Below are positions 34,501 to 45,541 of a DNA stretch of 64,000 nucleotides, piece by piece (the first letter of the stretch is position 1; each line of letters opens with the position of its first letter). The stretch comes from Apium graveolens. Taxonomy: Eukaryota; Streptophyta; Magnoliopsida; Apiales; Apiaceae. Made by a program: the position numbers and the translations under genes. Where the stretch lies: contig NC_133653.1 of the NCBI RefSeq assembly GCF_009905375.1, positions 81,976,911 through 82,040,910 on the forward strand. The letters are read 5' to 3'. Under the pieces are notes generated by a model. It was not told the DNA's origin, made no database searches, and saw only the letters and a program-made list of their open reading frames with translations.

Positions 34501-36128
34501 TTCGGATACAAATCAGTAAAGTTATTGTGCCTTCAATTACTATCTTAAAGCCACCAGTCACAAATGGTATAGATCTGATTCAAGCAGCAGCAGCCAACTT
34601 GAAAGTTACTGAGAAAGAAAAGTTGAGTTTGGTCAACTGGGAGAAGATTGATGAGGAGATACAGAATAAGTTTGAACTTGTCAAGGAGCCAGTTAAGTCA
34701 GCCATCCATCACTCTCAAGTCAAGCAAATTAGTGTGAATGAGATGAGCATGAACTGTCTAGAAAGAGAACAATCTTCCTGCATCAAGTCTCCAAAGGTTG
34801 AAATGATACTTAAACCAAGGGCAAACTACTCAAAATCATCTTTGAAGAACCTCTTGGACACTGTGTATGAGACACCCAAGCCTGATGAGAAGAAGCTTCT
34901 GTCAAGATCAATTGCCTTCTATAAAGATCCAGCTGATTCAGCTTCTAAAAGGAGGATTGCTAAGATTTTTAGAAATGGGAAAGAAATTTGTGTGGTGGCT
35001 GGACACCCTCAATTTGCTCAAGCAAAGAGAGAAGAAAAAGCTAGATTGAAGCAGGAAAAGAAGCAGGCTGCTCTAGATGCTAAAAAGGCTAAATAGAAGA
35101 AAGAGCAGATTGCTATCTTGGCCAAACTACATGCTGTAAATTCATCACAACAAATTCCCTCTCAACCATCTGAAGCTACTGAATCAAGGAAGCAAGTTGA
35201 AGAACAGAAGAAATTTCCAAGAAAGAAAGAATTGGCTAAAAGAAATAAAAGGAGACTGGATATTGTTGACAAGGAATTGGAAGATTAATTTCCTAAGGAA
35301 TCCACACCAGCTACAACTCAAGCAACAAAGCCCTCTGTGGTATTTGAAGACATAAGGGTGGTGGATCCCTACAGGAATATTCATGGTGAACCTATTGTGC
35401 CCAAGGATGAGCCAATAGAATGGGAGAACATACCAATTCCAGACTTCAATCTACCAATCCTTAGCAAGCCAAAAAGGACAAAGTCAAGAGCAGTCAAGAA
35501 AGTGAAGCTGTCTCCTCTCAAAACCAAATCCATAGTCAAAGCTCAGCCCAAAGTCAATAGGGGATACTATCTGTACTTATGTGACATCAAAGAATTTTCT
35601 GATCTAAATCTCTATATGGATGAACTAGATGAAGTAAGAGGTATTGATGCATACAGAAACCTACCTGAAAGGTTAGTGTTCAAGTACAAAGGAGGAAAGG
35701 AGATTCAGTGGCCACTTCACAGGATTCTTCAAGAGAGCCAAGCTGTACTAATTAAAGTTTATTCATCCTTCAAGAAGAACTTTGGGTTCAATGTCACTGC
35801 AAGAAGACTAGTATTGAAGAAGATTGAAGAACTAAGGAGTGTTAGAGCTAAAGATGCACTCCCAAATACTCTAATCATCCCTTACACAGGGAGAAGAGTG
35901 CATCTAAGGCCCTACTGGCTGATGGAGTTCATAGATGACAAAGGTGTGAGAAGATTCTTCAGATTAGAAGAACAATTGAGTATCTCTAGCAATGAGACTC
36001 TTTTGGAAATGCAAGGAAAGCTAAATCTCTCAGAATCTGATGAACTGGAATTCCACAGACAGCTCCAAAATCAAATTGATGAAAACAACAGAAAGCTTGG
36101 AAGAAGATCCAGACCTTCAAGAAACTAG
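31584..36128 (+). pseudogene. ORF3 of Sirevirus A, heavily broken
   Basis: Counterpart of the third gene in Sirevirus C. The ATG at 31584 is followed five codons later by TAG (31599). Further in-frame stops occur near 32178, 32286, 33786, 35094 and 35286, and the coding frame moves away and back between about 32715 and 33570. The N-terminal part of about 230 residues is conserved with C. The middle is Ser/Pro/Thr-rich and carries four ATCCGTCG/CGACGGAT words (33252, 33276, 33300, 33342). The C-terminal domain (about 35337-36128) is the best conserved part. No membrane segment or signal peptide is visible. I do not know its function; env-like is only a label from the literature on the group. 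Confidence 0.8.
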
Positions 36129-36299
36129 ATAAATCTGCTTAGGCTAGAGGAGCACCTTGAAAATGATTGTGAGCTAAACTTTGTACATTTTTTTTGAAGC
36201 ACTTTTCAGTATTATCTACTTTCTTTTAAAGTTGTATGTTTAGGGTGTTTTGTTATCATCAAGTATCTCTTAATTTATGGCTACAATTCCAGTAGACAT

Positions 36300-36313
36300 A
36301 AATTGGGGGAGAT
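36300..36313 (+). other. Polypurine tract of Sirevirus A
   Basis: AAATTGGGGGAGAT immediately precedes the 3' LTR start TGTTGTGC. Confidence 0.88.
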
Positions 36314-36651
36314 TGTTGTGCATATGTTGTGTACTTGATGATTACATGAACAAAACACCTAAGTAGATTTTACTTAGTAAAATAATGTAGCACTCGAAGG
36401 ATAAGAATTATAGTCCCGACGGATAACTCATTATAGTCCCGACGGATGATGACTTAGTATCCATCGAGTGAGTAGCTTATGTAATAATAAGTCTGAAGCA
36501 CATTTCTGCATACACCTTTGTATAGATTCTGTAGTAGCATATAAGTCATGTTGACTTTAACTAGATATGCAGAATAGGTTGATTAATTGTACATAGATGA
36601 TGTCTTGTAATTCTGCATAAATGAAATGAAGTCAAGTGCCAAAATAGCTAA

Positions 36652-36788
36652 CGACGGATGATTAACAAAGCCATCGACGGATGATCAAATGGCTATCAAC
36701 GGATGTTCAATATAGCAGTCAACGGATGATCAATAAAGCCATCAACGGATGATCATAAACTCGACGGATGATCATGTACTCAACGGAT
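36652..36788 (+). repeat. Spaced array of ACGGAT words in the LTR of Sirevirus A
   Basis: Seven copies of C(G/A)ACGGAT start at 36652, 36675, 36697, 36720, 36743, 36762 and 36781. Spacings are 23, 22, 23, 23, 19 and 19 bases, and all are on the plus strand. Confidence 0.85.
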
Positions 36789-36946
36789 AAAGAATTCAAA
36801 TATCAGTTGACAGTGACAGCATAGTCACATGCGTCGAAGTGTATGCAAATGGAATGAGGAAGCCTATTAACTGGGTAATAGAGAACAAAGTAGCAAAATA
36901 TTAGACCCGATAGTTTTTATAATGATCCTGTCTTTTGACTTTGTAA

Positions 36947-36969
36947 TCTTGGTAATATATAAACCAAGA
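36947..36969 (+). promoter_or_regulatory. TATA box in an inverted repeat, Sirevirus A LTR
   Basis: Arms TCTTGGT and ACCAAGA enclose nine bases; TATATAAA is at 36956-36963. The outermost base pair is T-A here and A-T in Sirevirus C, so pairing is kept while the sequence changes. Confidence 0.65.
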
Positions 36970-37238
36970 AGTAGCAAATAGAAACAGAAATCTGGGAACA
37001 CAACAAGAGAACATTTGTAAGCAGAATTATTAGCATTTCTCTGTATTCTCAGTAGTTCAATATTTGTAAGCAGTTGTGGGCATTCTTGCACACAGGGTTC
37101 TCTCGATATATAATATATATCTCTGGTGGAATCATTCAAATCCACCAGAAAGTTTTTAAAGACTCTTGTTTTTAATTACTTGTGTTTTGATTCACTTAAG
37201 TTTTATTTCGTATTGTGCTAATCAATACACTTATATTT

Positions 37239-37853
37239 TGTTAGGTCACACACACACTGTAGAGGGGGTGAATACAGTGTATAGTACACTCAAATCGAAC
37301 TTTAAGAACTTAAGTAACAGAAAACAAACTTTATTGAAACAATAAACTCTGTTACAGTATGGAACTGTTACCTCTCAGTGATGAACAAATATCACGAGAG
37401 CTGCTAGGGTTACAATGAATAATCTTTTCTAATAATGATAACACTTATAGTGTAAACCCTATGTCTGTGTTTATATACTACACAGTTACAAGATAATCGC
37501 TAATTGATATGGAATATAATTCTGCTTCCTAAAATATATCAATCAGATATCTTTTCTTCCAAGTATTCCATTCTTCACGGAATTCCTTCTTCATGCATAT
37601 CTCTTCTTATGTTTATCTCGATCTTCTTTCCTTTAATCAGCTACTGTCCTTATCTGATTGTCCTTCAGCACTTAAGTTCTGATATCTATCTTCTAATGAT
37701 TATCTCCTGATAATATAAGTACTGATATCCTTAAGTCCTGACTTCCAGTATAAGTACTGATCAACAGTTAAGTACTGATTTATCCTGTTCACGTAAGATC
37801 TGAAAGCTAAACATAAAACATATTAGCCATGACATTATCAAATATATCTAACA
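37239..37853 (-). repeat. Solo LTR of the Sirevirus B family
   Basis: A 615-bp reverse-complement relative of the 599-bp LTR of Sirevirus B, with no internal region. It begins TGTTAGGTC and ends ATCTAACA in plus orientation. It lies in the 3' LTR of Sirevirus A, flanked by TATTT and AATTT (four of five bases). Solo LTRs arise by recombination between the two LTRs of one element. Its TATA box is the canonical TATATAAA on the minus strand, within the inverted repeat at 37465-37485. Confidence 0.9.
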
Positions 37854-37954
37854 AATTTATATTTGAGTTAGAACATTTTATTTCAAGAAAAAGTTTCAAG
37901 AATTCCATTCAACCCCCCTTCTGTAATTCTTGTCATATTGTTAAGGGACTAACA

Positions 37955-39306
37955 ATAAGTATGATTCTGAGTTTTTGGATAATTTTCATGGGCCGGTGTC
38001 TTTGTACTCCCATTTGCAGTTGAAGGAAAGTGCATTTTTGGAGAGTCATTCTCGTAAGGATATGATCCCTTTATGTCTATTGTTTTGTTCTTGTTCTATT
38101 TTTCTTTATTATTTAATAAGAATCATCTTTTCTGCAGTTGCTGGAAGCTCTTTAAAGAACTTACTTGACAGCGGAGTTCGAGGGAAGAAGATGGATAAGG
38201 CGATGATGTTCCTAGTTCAGAAAGCAAGTGGGTCAGCTCGCGAGGAGATGAGAGTTGGTGGTTCGAATACTGGGAAATCCAAAGTTGGCAGGTCTGTTTC
38301 GATTGAGTTGCTGAATGACAATGGGGATCGAGTTGTAGAGGATCATGAAGAAGTTGTCGCGGACGACCCTGAGCCGGTACCTATGAAGAGGCAGCGTTCG
38401 GATTTTGATGGGGCGAGGGTTGAGGTTAATCGTGTACCAATGAATAAAAAAATGACGATTATCGGAGGGAAAGGGCTTTGAAGACTTCCTCAGCTGTCAA
38501 TGCATCGAGGGATGTGGTACGTATTGAGGTTCATCCTTGCGAGAGGTGGACTGGAGGCTCGACGGTGCCGCTACAGGTTTTTAGTGCCTTCCAGCTTCCC
38601 CAAGACATGGTGTCTTATTCTACTAAGAAGCGTAGTGATTTAGTGGATAGATGTATGGGTCGTGCTGTTCGGGTATGCATCTCTGATGCCTAATATTATT
38701 TCTTGTTTGATTTTAAAGTTTCGTTTTGACGTATGTATTTTGTTTTGTTTCTAGTTCCTTTCATATTTTACTTACATCATGAGTGAATTTAAGAATGATG
38801 GTGATGGCGGGTCATCCTCTAGGCTTAGCGCTGATCTTGGGTCGATGACTCGAGAGAAGAAAAAATTTGAGGATTTGTATTTGGCGGCGGATCGCCGGGC
38901 TGGTGAGTTGGTTGTGGCTAATACGAAGCTAAGCACACAGGTTAGTGAGTTGGAAGTGGAGCGTCATGTTTTTAGCAAGAAGATGGCTGAACTGGAGGAA
39001 GCCTTACGCAATGTTACTCTGTCGAGGGACGATGAGAAGAGAATGCGGGAGAAAGCTGAGAAGGACTTTGTGGACCTAACTGCTTCTAACAAGATTTTGA
39101 TTGAAGATAACTGTCAGATGAAGATGGAATTGGAGAAGAATATTGAGGATATCGCAAAGGCGTTGGGTGATGGCTATGGTCGTTGTTTAACGAGGTTATT
39201 GGGTGTTGGGGTCGACATAGCCGATCATTCATTCGAGGATTATATCCATGATTTTGCTCATGCCAGGGAGACTACCCAAGATCTTCCTCCTAAAGACGAT
39301 GCTTGA
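37955..39306 (+). pseudogene. Antisense extra gene of the Tat element, 3' part, with introns
   Basis: An open frame on the strand opposite to gag-pol, cut at its left end by Sirevirus A. Two probable GT-AG introns fit the frames: 38054-38137 (GTAAGG to CTGCAG) and 38673-38754 (GTATGC to TCTAG). Between them the frame changes at about 38478, a likely lesion. The last exon (38755-39306) encodes about 170 residues, mostly a predicted coiled coil rich in Glu, Lys and Leu. Extra antisense genes of this kind, sometimes annotated as putative gypsy-type transposon proteins, are known downstream of pol in Tat elements. The function is unknown. The stop is TGA at 39304. Confidence 0.6.
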
Positions 39307-39890
39307 AGGCGGGGAATGCCCCGTTGTGATGTAATAAGAGTTTTGAACCTTTGGTATTTGCTGATGATTATTAAATTGTCTTGTTATTCCTGTTGGTTTT
39401 ATTTTAAGGCGTAAAAGATTATATGCTTTTTACTCTGATTTTTGTTTTCTTGCTCAATTATAATCTTGTTTGTTTAGACTTTTTGCAAAGAAAAGAAAAA
39501 ACTTTTTTTTTGCATGAGAGGGGATAATAAGTAACGAAATTTGTCTTGATAGATAGTAAGGGGACTTTATATATGACAAGATTTAAATTTTCTTTGGCTA
39601 ACTATTCGTGTCGTGCCCGTATTCTCAAGTTTTGATTTAGTACTTTATGAATTTGGATATTTGTTTTGTTTTTGTTTTTTTTGAATGCCCCTCCTCCTTG
39701 AGTTGGTATCAAATGTGATTGAAAATTTGAAAGATAAGTTGAAAGTTTCATAAGATACCTCAAAAATTTCCAATATTATAAACTAAATAACCCTCGATGG
39801 GGATCTCATAACGATCCTCATTGCATCGAGGGTTATTTTTGGTGGGGCAGTTGTAGCCTTGAAATTTCAAATATTACACATAGGAACACA
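39307..39890. other. Convergent intergenic region inside the Tat element
   Basis: AT-rich non-coding sequence between the antisense gene and the end of pol. The only marked structure is the hairpin at 39785-39838. Both transcription units would end here. Confidence 0.6.
39785..39838. repeat. 15-bp inverted repeat (hairpin) between convergent genes
   Basis: Arms AAATAACCCTCGATG (39785-39799) and CATCGAGGGTTATTT (39824-39838) are perfectly complementary, with a 24-base loop. The loop itself contains GGATC and GATCC. The hairpin lies about 50 bases past the pol stop. A role in RNA 3'-end formation for both strands is possible. Confidence 0.8.
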
Positions 39891-40768
39891 TTAATGACAA
39901 AATTTCTTGAGATGGATGCCATTCCAGGCGTTCTTAATTGGTTGACCGTCGAGGTGTGAGAGCTCATAAGTTCCCATACTGACGACCTTCAAAATTCTGT
40001 ACGGGCCTTCCCACATTGGTTTAAGCTTTCCTGTGACAGTGGGCTGTGATGCAACGGAATCTCGAAGGATAAGGTCTCCTAGTTTAAAGCGCTTGTTTTT
40101 TACTCTCTTGTTAAAGTAATTTACAGTCTTTTCTTGTTACGCGATCATGCGTAGTTGAGATTCCTCTCTTATTTATTCAAGCAAGTCATTGTGAAATCGC
40201 AAGCCCTCGAGCACGAGGGAAGGGTCAAAAACTTCGATCCTTGGGGAAATTAGGCTTATCTCAACTGGCACGACTGCATCGACGTCATACGCTATGCGAA
40301 AAGGGGTTTTACCTGTCGCGCTTCGGGGGGTCGTCATGTATGACCACAACATATATGGAAGCTCATCAACCCAGCAGCGGGGAATTTCTTCAATTCTTTT
40401 ATTTAACCCTTGTAGGATGGTTCTATTCGTTACTTCTGCCAGCCCATTGGCCTGTGGATACGCAACCGAGGCCTTGATATGTTGGATTTTTAACTCTTTT
40501 AAAGCTTTCTCAAATTGTGCCCCCACAAATTGCGTGCCATTGTCTGAAACTAAGATTCATGGGATTCCAAAGCGAAATACCACATATTCCGTGAAAACTC
40601 AATCATTTCTTTCTCTCTGATCTTTGAAAGAGGTTTTGCCTCGACCCATTTTGTAGCATAATCCACTGCGACCACGATATATTAGCACTGATGTTTAGAT
40701 TTTGGAAAGGGTCCTATGATATCGATGCATCACTGGAAGAAGGGGCATGGGGCGAGGATTGAATTGAG
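39891..40768 (-). pseudogene. Integrase core and C-terminus of the Tat element
   Basis: On the minus strand, an intact 117-codon stretch (40526-40173) carries the second half of the integrase core, with a QANGLAE motif that supplies the catalytic Glu. Upstream, the DYATKW block is readable through stops. Downstream, a typical C-terminal GDL..R/GPY/WN..HL pattern leads to a stop at 39891. Several nonsense codons make it non-functional. Confidence 0.85.
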
Positions 40769-42127
40769 CTATGTCGTGGGTCGATAATTTACGCTTCCAT
40801 GTAGTTGACATGCTTGGCACTTTCTAACATATTCCTCACAATCTTTCCGAATTATGGGCCAATATAGACCTTGTCTGATTATTTTAAGGGCTAGGTTTTT
40901 TCCTCCGAGGTGATCCCTACAGATTCCCGTGTTTACCTCGACCATCGCTTGATGGGCTTCTTCTAATATCAAACATCGGAGCAGAGGTTCGGATAGAGCG
41001 CGCCGATATAGCGACGAACCAATTACACAGTAATTTCTTGCCTTAAACATGAGTGAGTGAGCTTCGCGTTTCCCGTCAGGGAGTTTGTTTTTTATAATGT
41101 ACTCGAGGAATGGCTTTCGCCAGTCGGGGTTATCCTGGATCTGGTTGATATAAAACTCATCGATGGCGGGAGCCGTTAAGATGTCGACATATACCGGATT
41201 GAGATTGACAGGTAAATTAGAGGATGCTAACTTGGCCAGGGAATCAGCCCACTGGTTCTCTTCTCTGTCGATATGCGAAAGTTTCCATGAGGAGAACTTC
41301 TTGAGTAGCTCTTGTGTTCGTTCCAAATATCGAGCCATTTTTTCATTGTGTGTCTTGAATTCCCCGCTTATTTGTTTAGAGACTAGTTGAGAATCTCCGA
41401 ATATGTCAATAATCTCGGCCTCGAGGTCCGTCGCCAGTCTTAAGCCTGCGATGAGTGCCTCATATTCGGCGATATTATTTGTAGCTGGGAATTCAAACTT
41501 TAGAGTTTGCTGGACTTTAAATCCCTCCGGGCTTATTAAGATAATTCCCGCTCCTCCAGAGTCGGCCATCGAGGATCTGTCAATGAATAACAACCACGGT
41601 CTTAAATGATTTTCGTTGGGACTCTGGGTTTTAGCTTGGAATTGACATTCAGCAATGAAGTCTGAAAGGACCTGGGCCTTTATCGCAGCTCGAGGCTTAT
41701 ACTCGATGTAGAACTGACTCAATTCAATTGTCCACGCAGCAAGTCTACCCGTCATGTCAGGCTTGTGTAGGATCCTCTTTAGGGGTTGATTCGTAAGCAC
41801 ATGTATCTCCCTCGCCTGGAAATAGTGTCGCAGTTTTCGGCTTGCAAAAACTAAGGCATAGACCAACTTTTCTACTTGCGGGTATCTGACTTCGGCATCC
41901 CGAAGAGAGTGACTAATGTAGTACACCGGGATTTCTTTTCCCTCATCGGCTCGAACCAGTACAGCCGCGACAGTTTTGTTGGAGGCTGAGAGATATACTT
42001 TCAATGGCTCGCCTGGTAAAGGCCGAGTGAGGATGGGTGGGTTTGTTAGGAATGCTTTTAGCTTGGAGAAATTCTTTTCACACTCATCGCTCCACTCGAA
42101 GTGTGAGGACTTGGAAGCTTTTTTCAT
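40769..42127 (-). pseudogene. RNase H, second RNase H and integrase zinc domain of the Tat element
   Basis: The longest surviving open stretch of the element (452 codons). It starts in the connection domain after RT. It contains the original RNase H, with the weakened catalytic residues usual in Tat elements (LSAS and TNQPL). The second RNase H follows from 41590, with Asp, Glu (EYEAL), Asp (GDSQL) and Asp (WADSLAKL) in place. It ends in the integrase HHCC domain, in which the first His appears replaced (VNTGIC). It closes with a stop at 40769 before the integrase core. Confidence 0.88.
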
Positions 42128-42292
42128 TGCTCAGAAAAAGGGAAGGCATCTTTTTGACGATTGGGGAATAAACCTTCGAAGTGCAGCGATACAACTAGTT
42201 AGTTTTTGTAAATCTTTTACGGATTTTGGATTTTCCATTTCCAAGATTGCTTTTGTTTGAGATGGATCTGCTTCGATACCTCTTTGTGTGAC

Positions 42293-43400
42293 TTAAAAGC
42301 CAAGGAATTTTCCGGCAGTAAGACCGAATGAAAATTTAGCTGGGTTTAACCGCATATCGTTTTTTCTTGCGTTTTCAAATGTTTCGCGAAGGTCTAACAC
42401 ATGGTCGAAGGAAATCTTCAACTTTGTAATCATGACATCGACGTATATCAGCATGTTTCTCCCGATCTGCGAGGCGAATATTTTATCCATCATTTATTGA
42501 AAAGTGGCCCCAGCATTGATTAAACCGAAAGGCATCACTCAGTAGCCGAAGACTCCCCGGTGTGTGATGAATGCAGTCTGCTGCCAATCTTGTGAGTCCA
42601 TTTTAATCTGGTTGTACCGCGAAAAGGCATCCATAAAAGAGAGAAGTTCATTTCCCGTTGTCGCATCAATGAGTTGATCAATATTTGGAAGTGGATAAAA
42701 GTCTTTAGGATAGGCCTTATTCACATCTGAGTAATCGATGCACATTCTCCACTTCCCGTTACTTTTTTTGACCAATACCACATTCGAGATCTATGTGGGG
42801 AATTGTACCGGCTCAATGAAACTGGCCTCGAGTAATCTATCGATCTCTTGGTCGATGACCCCTCTTTTCTCGACGGAAAATGTTCGGTGTTTCTGCCTCA
42901 CTGGCCTGATGTGTTTGCTGATGTGTAAAGAGTGTCGAGCGACGACTTCGGGAATTCCAGGCATCTCTTTTGGATCACAGGCGAAAATGTCAGAGAATTC
43001 ACGAATAAGGCACGTGATATCTTTCTTTAACTGCTCAGGGAGATTTTTTCCGACCCATGTAGTTTTCTCAGGGTTACCTTCAAATACTTTAATTTCTTCG
43101 GTTTCTTTGACGGGAGAGCAAGAGTTGCTAATGGCGGATCAACAAGGGCTCTGGAGTCGATATCGAGCACTTGATTGACGTCTAATTCTTCATTAGCCTT
43201 TTTTTTGGAGACACGGTGGTTAAGTAGCATTGTCTTGTTGTTGCCTGGTCACCGATCATTTCTCCTACACCAAAGTCTGTGGGGAATTTCATTTTCAAGT
43301 GAGAGATAGACGTTATAGCTCGGAGTGCAGTGATCGTTGTTCGCCCCAATATGGCGTTGAAACTAGAGGAGGCATTGATCACGTGGAATTTGACAACCTT
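42293..43400 (-). pseudogene. Reverse transcriptase region of the Tat element
   Basis: RT fragments occur in several frames. A block at 42781-42539 has KW R.C.DY..VNKA.PKD-type motifs and FMDAFS. A block at 42493-42293 contains the active-site turn as YVDV, so the second catalytic Asp is changed to Val. The segment 43382-43027 joins protease to RT and is broken by frameshifts. Confidence 0.82.
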
Positions 43401-45540
43401 TCAAACCTGACACAGTGGAGAGCCAAAAAGCCCTGGCATGTCGATGGTTCCTACCACATGGACCTCATTGCCTGTGAACCCGTACAACGGTGTTCGGGAA
43501 TTTTCAAGTCTTCGATCTCTGATGTCCATTCGGGAGAAAGCATGATGATATAGGACGTCGACGGAGCTACCATTATCGACCAGCATCTTCTTAACTGTGT
43601 TGTTTCCCACACGCGTGGTGATGACAAGGGCATCTTGGTGACCTTCGATGAGACCGGGACGGTAATCATCGTCGGAGAAAGAGATGACTGGGGAGGGATT
43701 CACTCGAGGGCGTTTAGCTGTCGAGGGATTGACATTAAAAACTTCTCGAGCGTAAAGCTTGCGAGAGTTGTGAGAGAGGCCCCAGGCGGCTATACCGCCA
43801 AAGAAGACGTCAATTACACGGTCGTCCTCATCTCGATGGTGGCGTCTGGACGCATCATCCTGTTGTACATAGTGGACAAGTTGTCCTCGGCGAATCTTTC
43901 CTTCGATGAGGTTGCTGAGTTGAAAGCATTGCTCTGTTCTATGGCCGGTGTCTTCATGATATTCACAATATCTGGAGCTTGGGGGTCTGCCCGATTTCAT
44001 GGGTCTTGGAAGACGGTAGTCTGGCTCTGTTTTTAAGATTGCCAAAATTGCCACCTCTTCGGCGTTGAGTTTAGTAAATTCTTTCTCAGATCGATTGCGG
44101 GGTTGCCAATCTCTTTCTCTTCTATCCCTCGGAGGGAGATCAGATATGAGCGGTGGCGGTGATCGGAGACGTTCTCAGCGCCTTTCCCGTGCGGGGGATC
44201 GTGGACTATAGCTGCGGCGCCGTTCATATCTTGACGGCCTCTGAGGGGATTGTATGCAGCTTACTGCTTCTTGGAGCATCATGCGATGTTCTATAATCTG
44301 GAATGCAGCTTGAAGGGTTTTTGGCCTCTTTTCAAAAATTTCTTCTAAAAGTAGCCCATGCCTGGATTTATCGATGCCTGCTGTCAGGAAATTGACGGCC
44401 ATCTGCTCTATTAAGTCCGGAATTTCTGCTATCTCTTCCCTGAACCGGGTTCAGAAACTCCGGAGACTTTCACCGGAACGTTGAAGCATTGTCATCAAGG
44501 ATGCTATAACTTTGATTCCTTTGTAGTTACTGGAGAATCGAGCTTGGAACTTGCTCTTCATAGTTGTCCACGAATCAATTGACCGAGGTGGCAGGTTACT
44601 ATACCATCAGAGTGCCGTGCCTTGGAGGCAAATGGAGAAAAACTGACACCTAGCGACCTCCAAGTGGCCGAAGAAAGCCATGCGACCGTCAAAAGTATTT
44701 AGAAATGCTAACGGGTCTGAAGATCCGTCGAAATGATCGAGGGCAGGCGTTTTGAACGTCTTGTCGATGCGTGCTTTTTCAAGAACCAACGACAGGGGAC
44801 TCTTAGATACAGTTTCAAACCCCGACTGATTTCTCATTATGGTGCGCATCTGAGCGATTTTCTCTTGCAACTTGGCAAATTCCTTGTGGACTCAGTTCGT
44901 TGAGAGACGTCGGCAGACGACACTGTGCGTTGCGATGTCCTCGCGGTTGTGAGTACGTCGACTCTGCTGATGGCTCATACTCGTAGTCGGCGTCTTCGTC
45001 ATCGATGTAGTGATCATCGTCTTGCCCTTCGTTTTTAATCGATGCTTGCTGAAGTTCTCGACGAATACGATGGATTTCATGCTGTCGTTCGAGCTTGGCT
45101 TGAAGCATTTGTGTCTCACGTTCTAGGAGCTCAAGCTCCTCATCGGAGTATGGTAAATCCTTCGGGCATTCATTGTTTTGAGCCTTTAACCTTTCAACCT
45201 TTTCAAGGTGAAGTTGCATGTCGCTTGACAACACATTTTTTCCCTTGGATGTCTGGATCCTTTGTCGCTGATCCGATTTGAACTTTCTCTTCCTGTCTCG
45301 CTGATCTACATCTGATAACTTCGGCGACTGATCATGAGAAGCTCCCTCAGGTGGGGGAAATAAACACTTCGGCTTCAAAGTCGAATGTTTGGGTGGCTCC
45401 TGCGCCTCGTGACTTTTAGGATTGGTGACAGGTTCCGCCACGGGTTCTTTCACCTGAGTTGGTCCGGCTGTTGCCGGATCAATCTCTTCAACGATCATAC
45501 TTTGGTTGGATCTATAAAGTAAAGGTCCTTCTAGCGCCAA
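43401..45540 (-). pseudogene. gag and protease of the Tat element
   Basis: Read right to left, an acidic/basic N-terminal region (45540-44815) contains a Glu-rich coiled coil. The capsid core (about 44870-44180) has the FDGSSDP and W..LPP..I.SW patterns of Tat gag and a Ser/Arg-rich tail. A CX2H..GH..EQC knuckle lies near 43960. The aspartic protease has a VDNGSS motif, VDNG instead of a DTG/DSG loop, followed by VLYHHAF near 43560. Frameshifts at about 44840 and 44400 and stops near 44450 and 44060 break it. Confidence 0.8.
45524..45539 (-). other. Putative primer binding site of the Tat element
   Basis: On the minus strand this reads TGGCGCTAGAAGGACC just inside the putative 5' LTR. TGG fits the CCA tail of a tRNA; I cannot assign the tRNA with certainty. 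Confidence 0.55.
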
Positions 45541-45541
45541 A

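Larger units (their letters stand above)
1..37954 (+). mobile_element. Sirevirus A: Ty1/copia retrotransposon, nested host of other elements
   Basis: This is a Ty1/copia element with gag, then PR-INT-RT-RH pol, then a third ORF, which is the layout of the plant Sirevirus group. The window opens inside its 5' LTR (1-64), and its 3' LTR ends at 37954 with the same last 64 bases apart from two substitutions. The element is split in pol by the 25-kb element X (2854-28025), and its 3' LTR is split by a solo LTR. Removing X and one GTTCT copy rejoins the pol reading frame, which proves that the two parts belong together. All three genes carry stops or frameshifts, so the copy is dead. The target duplication cannot be checked because the left flank is outside the window; the right flank reads ATAAG. 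Confidence 0.9.
36314..37954 (+). repeat. 3' LTR of Sirevirus A, interrupted by a solo LTR
   Basis: Begins TGTTGTGCATATG and ends GGGACTAACA, matching the LTR end at 1-64. Without the 615-bp solo LTR and one 5-bp flank it is about 1,021 bp. It holds a word array (36652-36788), two CGACGGAT copies at 36417 and 36440, and a TATA box in an inverted repeat at 36947-36969. Confidence 0.9.

Noticed and set aside
40241..40620. Plus-strand ORFs opposite the integrase of the Tat element
   Set aside because: The minus strand reads clearly as integrase; the plus-strand ORFs are shadows.
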